Source of the DNA: Embiotoca jacksoni
Lineage: Eukaryota; Chordata; Actinopteri; Embiotocidae
DNA: 64,000 nt
NCBI GenBank assembly: GCA_022577435.1
Contig: JAKOON010000142.1
Location: 106,001 to 170,000, forward strand
Direction of reading: 5' to 3'
Shown in pieces: positions 59,503 to 64,000 of this stretch (position 1 is its first letter; each line of letters starts with the position of its first letter). Below the pieces are notes generated by a model. The model was given only the letters and a program-made list of their open reading frames with translations. It did not search any database and was not told the origin of the DNA. The position numbers and the translations under genes were made by a program.

Positions 59503-59520
59503 AAAAAAAAAAAAAAAGAT
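59503..59520 (+). other. Satellite-to-helicase junction at an A15 run
   Basis: The last satellite unit stops in its A tract, which is 15 A long (59,503-59,517), longer than nearly all others. The next bases, GATCCCCTTTGTGTG, are no longer satellite and are in frame with the helicase remnant. The join falls about six codons before the Walker A glycines. It may be an expansion or recombination breakpoint inside an A-rich stretch of the original gene. Confidence 0.85.
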
Positions 59521-59529
59521 CCCCTTTGT

Positions 59530-59814
59530 GTGTTTAGTACAGGTGGTGCAGGGACAGGAAAGACTCAATTTATAAAGGCTATTCATTACGAGTCAATGTG
59601 GTTATTTTCACCAGTTTGTCGTCATCCGGACAACATTTGTGTATTGTTTACTGCTCCTACGGGGATCGCTGCATACAATTTAAAAGCAGCAACTATTCAC
59701 AGGACGTTCAGTATTGGAATAGATGTCCGGCTACCGTACATCCCTTTGGGTGAGGAAGAGCTAAATTCATTACTGATTAAATATATTGATCTCCAAATTG
59801 TGATAATTGATTAA
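59530..59814 (+). pseudogene. Helicase fragment 1: Walker A to motif II
   Basis: An open stretch of 94 codons, with a GTG codon at 59,530 that need not be a real start. Gly5-Thr12 form the P-loop, residues 41-48 are motif Ia, and residues 55-60 are the TIHRTF segment. Asp94 is the first acidic residue of the DE box, and the next codon is TAA in place of an expected GAA/GAG. One G-to-T change explains it. The reading frame extends upstream only through GATCCCCTTTGT into the A15 run. Confidence 0.85.
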
Positions 59815-60011
59815 ATATCCATGGTGGATCACAATTTATTGGCATATATTCATGGTAGATTAAGACAAATCAAGCAGACTGGTGACTTATCTCCATTTGG
59901 AAACGTTTATCAGTTGCCTCCAGTGAAAGGGAACGCTTTGTATGTGGAGGATGTCGGAGTTAACTTGTGGTGGAGTCTTTTTAGGGTTGTTGAATTAAAG
60001 GCTATGTCCTT
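59815..60011 (+). pseudogene. Helicase fragment 2: motif III region
   Basis: It continues in the same frame after the TAA, with ISMVD, then an HGRLRQIKQTGD segment typical of Helitron/PIF1 helicases. PFGNV is joined directly to YQLPPV, so the beta strand and Gly-Asp that precede YQLPPV in the family are missing. After NLWWSLFRVVELK the frame is lost. The open frame itself runs on to 60,045, but the helicase-like translation resumes in another frame from about 60,012. Confidence 0.8.
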
Positions 60012-60813
60012 AGACAAAAAGATGGCGTGTTCGCAGAGCTTTTAAATAGAGTTAGAAGTCGTTGTAGAGGCACGCCCATATTGAAAAGTGACGTGGAAGT
60101 ATTGAAGCGGTGTGAAACTGGTGAGGTCAGCTCAGCCTTGCATATATTTCTGACAAATAAACAAGTAAATGAGCACAACGTTAAACAGCTGTTGAACACT
60201 TGTGTTGAATATGCTACCATCGAGGCACAGGATTTTAGAATCAGCAAGAAGACGGGGAAACTGGAGCGGATTAGAGGACATCATGCTCGCACATCTAAAA
60301 CGTGTTTAGCTGCACAGTTGTTGTTGGGGGAGAATGCCCGAGTTATGCTGTGTAAGAACATAGATGTGATGGTTGGATTAGTTAATGGTGTGTGTGGTAC
60401 TGTGACGTGGATAGTTAGTGCCCAGAAAAATAAGTTTCCTCTGAGAGTTTATGTCACATTTAATGATGCTTGTGTCGGTGCACAGAGAAGGAAAAACTGT
60501 GCAGGTAGTCCAGTAGACTTAGTGGACTCTACCTTTATTGAAGCAGAGGAAGAAAGGGCGAGTAGCAAAGGAGGTTTGCGTCGACAGTTTCCACTGAAAC
60601 TTATGTGGGCATGTACGGTCCGTAAGGTACAAGGGCTAACTGTAGATAGCGCAGTGGTGTGTCTGGAAAAGGTTTTTGCACCTGGACATGCATATGTTGC
60701 TTTAAGTCGCGTTATAAGTTTGTCGGGTTTAGTTGTTCAAGAGTTTGATGAAAAATACATATATTGTAAAGAGGACATTAACAATGCAATTTCAAGTATG
60801 CCTAAATTCTTGC
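60012..60813 (+). pseudogene. Helicase fragment 3: motifs IV-VI and C-terminus
   Basis: Helicase-like translation resumes with RQKDGVFAELLNR. Counting from the GTG at 60,027: LTNKQVNEHN at 42-51, GLVNGVCGTV at 117-126, QFPLKLMWACTVRKVQG at 187-203, and AYVALSRV at 222-229 with the conserved Arg228. Arg199 stands where motif V usually has His. The helicase-like part ends around residue 262 (NNAISSMPKF, then LL). The frame does not stop there but continues through the 21-bp minisatellite to 60,980, so automated calling could report a 317-residue protein with a repetitive tail. Confidence 0.87.
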
Positions 60814-61753
60814 TAAACGTGTTTATTTCTGATGTAAACGTGTTTATTTCTGGTGTAAACATGTTTATTTCTGATGTAAACGTGTTTATTTCTGATGTAA
60901 ACGTGTTTTTTTCTCTTGTAAACATGTTTATTTCTGATGTAAACGTGTTTTTTTTCTCTTGTAAACATGTTTATTTCTGATGTAAACGTGTTTATTTCTC
61001 CTGTAAACGTGTTTATTTCTCCTGTAAACGTGTTTATTTCTGATGTAAACGTGTTTATTTCTGGTGTAAACATGTTTATTTCTGATGTAAACGTGTTTAT
61101 TTCTGATGTAAACGTGTTAATTTCTGATGTAAACGTGTTTTTTTCTCTTGTAAACATGTTTATTTCTGATGTAAACGTGTTTTTTTTTCTCTTGTAAACA
61201 TGTTTATTTCTGATGTAAACGTGTTTATTTCTCCTGTAAAAATGTTTATTTCTCCTGTAAACATGTTTATTTCTGGTGTAAACGTGTTTATTTCTCCTGT
61301 AAACGTCTTTATGTCTGGTGTAAACGTGTTTATTTCTGATGTAAATGTGTTTATTTCTGATGTAAACGTGTTTATTTCTGGTGTAAACGTATTTATTTCT
61401 GATGTAAACGTGTTTATTTCTCCTGTAAGCGTGTTTATGTCTGGTGTAAACGTGTTTATTTCTGATGTAAACGTGTTTATTTCTGATGTAAACTTGTTTA
61501 TTTCTGGTGTAAACGTGTTTATTTCTGTTGTAAACGTGTTTATTTCTGATGTAAACGTGTTTATTTCTGGTGTAAACGTGTTTATTTCTGTTGTAAACGT
61601 GTTTATTTCTGATGTAAACGTGTTTATTTCTGGTGTAAACGTGTTTATTTTTTATGTAAACGTGTTTATTTCTGATGTAAACTTGTTTATTTCTGGTGTA
61701 AACGTGTTTATTTATGTTGTAAACGTGTTTATTTCTGATGTAAACGTGTTTAT
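60814..61753 (+). repeat. 21-bp minisatellite, ~45 copies
   Basis: Tandem copies of TAAACGTGTTTATTTCTGATG and variants (GGTG, CCTG, TTG near the end of the unit; ATG for GTG; a T7-T9 tract with CTCTTG). Because 21 is a multiple of three and the unit lacks stops in several frames, it reads as repeats of VFISDVN on the + strand and as INTFTSE or NKHVYIR on the minus strand. T-tract indels split the + frame near 60,957 and 61,195. It begins immediately after the last helicase-like codons and ends at TTTATCAGCTGTGG. Confidence 0.95.
60901..61202 (+). repeat. Higher-order repeat inside the minisatellite
   Basis: A pair of special units, ACGTGTTTTTTTCTCTTG followed two units later by a longer T-tract version, occurs at 60,901-60,970 and again at 61,133-61,202. 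The offset is 232 bp (11 units, one of them 22 bp). The T tract in the second member is 8 T in the first copy and 9 T in the second. Confidence 0.8.
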
Positions 61754-62180
61754 CAGCTGTGGTGACAGAGGCTTGTGGATGCTGACTTGCTGCTGGAGCC
61801 TCTAGAGGACGTTGAATGAACTAAAGTCTGTGGCTTCATGCTTCAGCTGCAAAAGTTGCTGTTCCTTTGTCTTTGTTTATAAGTCTCTGCGTTGTAACAG
61901 TGAGACAACAGCGCCCCCGTGAGGACAGACTAGACTCAACATCATCACGCCACATGATGAACGCTGAACATCTCCAGACGTTGGTGTGTTTGTGACTTTG
62001 GTTTAAATGTTTGAATATTAATGAGCAGATGAACGAACAGATCGTTTCTGAGTTCAGTTTCTGGGTCAGATTGATGGAAAAGAAACAAGATGATGATGAA
62101 GACGAAATGTGGAGAGAAAACTGTGTCTGTGTGGGTTAAACTCCACCTTTAACCTCACATTATATGAATCATAATTTACT

Positions 62181-62183
<3 letters not shown>
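61754..62183. other. Non-repetitive flank, no gene recognised
   Basis: About 430 bp of mixed-composition DNA right after the minisatellite. I see no long ORF, no tRNA and no transposon terminus I can name. It contains an ACAGCGCCCCC stretch and a short GATGATGATGAAGACGAAATG-like tract near 62,090-62,110. It is best read as intergenic or intronic DNA. Confidence 0.6.

Positions 62184-62232
<49 letters not shown>
62184..62232 (+). repeat. (CA)n microsatellite
   Basis: About 24 uninterrupted CA dinucleotides, following TTTACTGTAA. Long perfect CA runs are typical of vertebrate, especially fish, genomes. The minus-strand frame open through it is produced by the TG repeat. Confidence 0.97.
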
Positions 62233-62236
<4 letters not shown>

Positions 62237-62374
62237 CCCCTCCAGCTCTGTTTCTTCTGGACCTGAACTGTGAATCCTGTGAAGCGTGTTTCAGGATGAT
62301 AATTGAATTTTGATGAAAGCCACATGGCTGCAAACTCGACATGGAAATACAGGAAAGTCGTATAATCTCTCACA

Positions 62375-62375
<1 letters not shown>
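62233..62375. other. Short unique spacer between CA repeats
   Basis: About 140 bp with no recognisable gene or signal. It lies between the two CA microsatellites. Confidence 0.5.

Positions 62376-62409
<34 letters not shown>
62376..62409 (+). repeat. (CA)n microsatellite, second copy
   Basis: About 17 CA dinucleotides after CTCTCACAGA, ending at CACGCTGCTGCTG. Confidence 0.96.
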
Positions 62410-62413
<4 letters not shown>

Positions 62414-62784
62414 CTGCTGTGTGTGTTGCAGGGGTTGTAATTAAACGGAGGAAACGCTCGCTGCTGAAGAATCAAACAACAGTTCAGTTGAGGTTGAAAC
62501 TGTTTTTTTCTGTCTGATGAATTAAGAAATAAATTCATGTTCTGGTTTCAGGTTTTTTAGTTTAGTTTATGTCTCGTGTTTCTCAAACAGTCAACAAAAC
62601 TAAATCAGACTTTTAGACATGAAAATATTAAAAGGAAAAACAAAATGAGTAAAAGTTAATAAAAACTAGAAGACTGCAGATAAAACCAACCGTAGAGACT
62701 CAAACAAGCAATATTTAATACAGAACACATTTAAAACAACACAAAATAATTATATTACCTGACAACAAATAATAACAATAATGA
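62410..62784. other. Unique AT-rich flank
   Basis: No coding frame is convincing. It contains a + strand AATAAA (62,528-62,533) and many A-rich or T-rich short tracts. The last part (62,690-62,784) would lie downstream of the possible minus-strand polyadenylation site. Confidence 0.5.
62528..62533 (+). terminator. Possible + strand polyadenylation signal AATAAA
   Basis: AATAAA is followed within about 30 bp by the T/G-rich stretch GTTCTGGTTTCAGGTTTTTT. No upstream exon was recognised, so this may be chance in AT-rich DNA. Confidence 0.2.
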
Positions 62785-62803
62785 ATGACACAAACAAACA
62801 AAC

Positions 62804-62809
62804 TTTATT
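62804..62809 (-). terminator. Possible minus-strand polyadenylation signal AATAAA
   Basis: On the minus strand AATAAA is followed directly by GTTTGTTTGTTTGTGTC, a good GT-rich downstream element. It lies about 60 bp past the TGA of the candidate terminal exon. Element order and spacing fit vertebrate 3' end formation; use in the cell is not shown. Confidence 0.4.
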
Positions 62810-62867
62810 TACAGCGTCTCAGAACGTATGAAGGAAGTGTTGTGGAGCTACGATCAGTTAACAGGAC

Positions 62868-62965
62868 TCATGTTGGGCTCCATGTCATCATACAACACAT
62901 TGAACTGCAGTTATACTGTCGATCAGCAGCAGCCGTCTCCATGGTTACACACCTGTTGGACACAC
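62868..62965 (-). CDS. Candidate 3' terminal coding exon (minus strand)
   Basis: Reading the minus strand, a pyrimidine-rich stretch TTTTCTGTGTGTCTTCAG precedes a possible exon starting at 62,965. After two bases the frame GTG TCC AAC AGG is open for 31 codons (VSNRCVTMETAAADRQYN at its start) and stops with TGA at 62,868-62,870. About 60 bp further on lies AATAAA (62,804-62,809), followed by a GT-rich element. Acceptor, short ORF, stop, polyadenylation signal and GT-rich tract come in the right order for the last exon of a gene extending beyond the right edge. I do not recognise the peptide. The other two phases stop sooner, and chance remains possible. Confidence 0.3.
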
Positions 62966-63039
62966 CTGAAGACACACAGAAAATATCACATTATCAGGTA
63001 TTAACATGCATGTAGTTACATGTAGAAGATTGGATCACT

Positions 63040-63109
<70 letters not shown>

Positions 63110-63134
63110 AGATAGATAGATAAATAAATAGATA

Positions 63135-63178
<44 letters not shown>

Positions 63179-63181
63179 TTT

Positions 63182-63218
<37 letters not shown>

Positions 63219-63264
63219 ATAAATAGATAATAGATAGATAGATAGATAGATAGATAAATAGATA

Positions 63265-63312
<48 letters not shown>

Positions 63313-63315
63313 TTT

Positions 63316-63367
<52 letters not shown>

Positions 63368-63387
63368 GATAGATAGATAGATAGTTT

Positions 63388-63483
<96 letters not shown>

Positions 63484-63494
63484 ATAAATAGATA

Positions 63495-63554
<60 letters not shown>

Positions 63555-63561
63555 ATAGATA

Positions 63562-63605
<44 letters not shown>

Positions 63606-63608
63606 TTT

Positions 63609-63650
<42 letters not shown>

Positions 63651-63675
63651 AGATAGATAGATAAATAAATAGATA

Positions 63676-63731
<56 letters not shown>

Positions 63732-63734
63732 TTT

Positions 63735-63787
<53 letters not shown>

Positions 63788-63798
63788 ATAAATAGATA

Positions 63799-63897
<99 letters not shown>

Positions 63898-63900
63898 TTT

Positions 63901-63945
<45 letters not shown>

Positions 63946-63956
63946 ATAAATAGATA

Positions 63957-64000
<44 letters not shown>
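63040..64000 (+). repeat. Interrupted (GATA)n microsatellite
   Basis: Nearly pure GATA repeats from 63,040 to the right edge, so the full length is unknown. Recurrent interruptions are ATAATAG, ATAAATAAATAG and AGTTTGATAG (the last near 63,177, 63,311, 63,384, 63,604, 63,730 and 63,896). They show that longer segments within the microsatellite were themselves duplicated. GATA arrays are known from the Bkm satellite of vertebrates; sex-chromosome linkage cannot be inferred from this window. Confidence 0.97.

Larger units (their letters stand above)
1..59517 (+). repeat. Giant ~40-bp AT-rich satellite array
   Basis: Seen directly: the whole interval is head-to-tail copies of one unit of about 37-42 bp, always in the same orientation. 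The core reads ATGTCGTCTAAAATATG, then AT plus an A tract (usually 6-10 A), then GTCATACTATA and an A or G before the next CATG. GC is about 22%. Common variants are loss of one GTC (CATGTCTAAAAT), CATC for CGTC, GTCGAAAAT, AAAATGTGAT, AAAATGTCAT, TTCCTACTAT, GGCATACTAT, GTCTTAACAT and CACTATAGC. The form with an interrupted tract, AAAGAAAAAA, is 42 bp long. I saw no unrelated sequence inserted anywhere in the array. It is cut by the left window edge, so its true length is unknown. It ends in an A15 run at 59,503-59,517. I do not recognise the family by name; it could be pericentromeric, subtelomeric or interstitial. Confidence 0.98.
59518..60813 (+). pseudogene. Helitron/PIF1-type SF1B DNA helicase remnant, broken
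   Basis: This is the ATPase/helicase region of a PIF1-family 5'-3' DNA helicase. In teleost genomes such sequences usually belong to Helitron rolling-circle transposons, where the helicase is the C-terminal domain of the Rep-helicase protein. Visible in order: Walker A TGGAGTGKT (59,539-59,565); motif Ia TAPTGIAA; TIHRTF; motif II IID, then a TAA at 59,812-59,814 where the family has Glu; ISMVD; motif III reduced to NVYQLPPV; PTN-like LTNKQVNEHN; GLVNGVCGTV; motif V WACTVRKVQG; motif VI AYVALSRV. Lesions: the stop in motif II, a deletion of about eight codons before YQLPPV (near 59,905) that removes the usual Gly-Asp, and a frameshift between about 59,995 and 60,012. The N-terminal Rep and linker regions are absent; satellite DNA occupies their place. 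A functional enzyme is very unlikely. The family call is firm; the Helitron origin is inferred. Confidence 0.9.

Noticed and set aside
1..59517. CRISPR array
   Set aside because: Units are contiguous with no unique spacers, the composition is eukaryotic satellite, and there are no cas genes.
1..59517. Centromere defined by CENP-B boxes, or telomere repeats
   Set aside because: I saw no CGGG-containing box and no TTAGGG runs in the array. A centromeric role is not excluded, but the sequence gives no direct sign of it.
60002..60247. 81-codon minus-strand ORF opposite the helicase
   Set aside because: Shadow of the helicase frame on the other strand; the + strand shows clear family motifs over the same bases.
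59518..60813. Working host PIF1 gene
   Set aside because: There are no introns, the N-terminal part is lacking, a stop sits in motif II, motif III is deleted and the frame is shifted. The style of the sequence fits transposon helicases better than the single-copy host gene.
60737..61157. Two minus-strand ORFs (62 and 114 codons) with INTFTSE / NKHVYIR repeats
   Set aside because: Produced by the 21-bp minisatellite, whose period is a multiple of three and lacks stops in several frames.
60967..61805. + strand ORFs of 76 and 201 codons made of VFISDVN repeats
   Set aside because: Same cause. The frame is split by T-tract indels and there is no start context or non-repetitive domain.
62176..62538. 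120-codon minus-strand ORF
   Set aside because: Its length comes from the two TG/CA microsatellites (VCVCVC runs); the rest has no recognisable domain.
62785..63015. 76-codon + strand ORF
   Set aside because: No recognisable domain. The 3'-end signals over the same bases lie on the opposite strand, so a minus-strand exon is the better reading.

Overview
The window looks like a vertebrate, most likely teleost, nuclear repeat region. There are no bacterial or viral operons, CRISPR arrays or RNA genes. The case for a fish rests on the Helitron/PIF1-type helicase relic, the long CA and GATA microsatellites, and the general look of the short non-repetitive flank. This is inference, not proof.

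Positions 1-59,517 are one continuous, one-directional satellite array. The unit is about 40 bp, AT-rich and strongly A-skewed on the + strand, with roughly 1,500 copies. It enters from the left edge of the window and ends at 59,517 in a 15-A run. Almost all variation is in A-tract length, a 3-bp GTC presence/absence, and a set of point variants. These variants act as bar codes and reveal nested duplications of about 0.5, 0.74, 1.15-1.3, 1.8, 2.1-2.3, 3.4-3.6, 4.75 and 10-13.5 kb. A block of edge-specific variants occurs near both ends of the array but was not seen in the middle, which suggests that the centre was amplified later. No credible gene lies in the array. The short ORFs there are repeats of repeats.

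Positions 59,518-60,813 hold a decayed SF1B PIF1-like helicase, the kind carried at the C-terminus of Helitron transposon proteins. It begins just before the Walker A motif, directly against the satellite. It carries a stop codon in place of the motif II glutamate, a short deletion at motif III and a frameshift. Its C-terminus runs without a break into a second tandem array, a 21-bp minisatellite (about 60,814-61,753, about 45 copies).

Positions 61,754-63,039 are the only largely non-repetitive DNA. They contain two CA microsatellites, a + strand AATAAA, and a possible 3' terminal exon on the minus strand (acceptor, short ORF, stop, AATAAA, GT-rich downstream element). Positions 63,040-64,000 are an interrupted GATA microsatellite that runs off the right edge.

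No set of genes here works together as a pathway. The coherent story is repeat biology: a transposon helicase relic flanked on both sides by tandem arrays, one of them very large and hierarchically duplicated.
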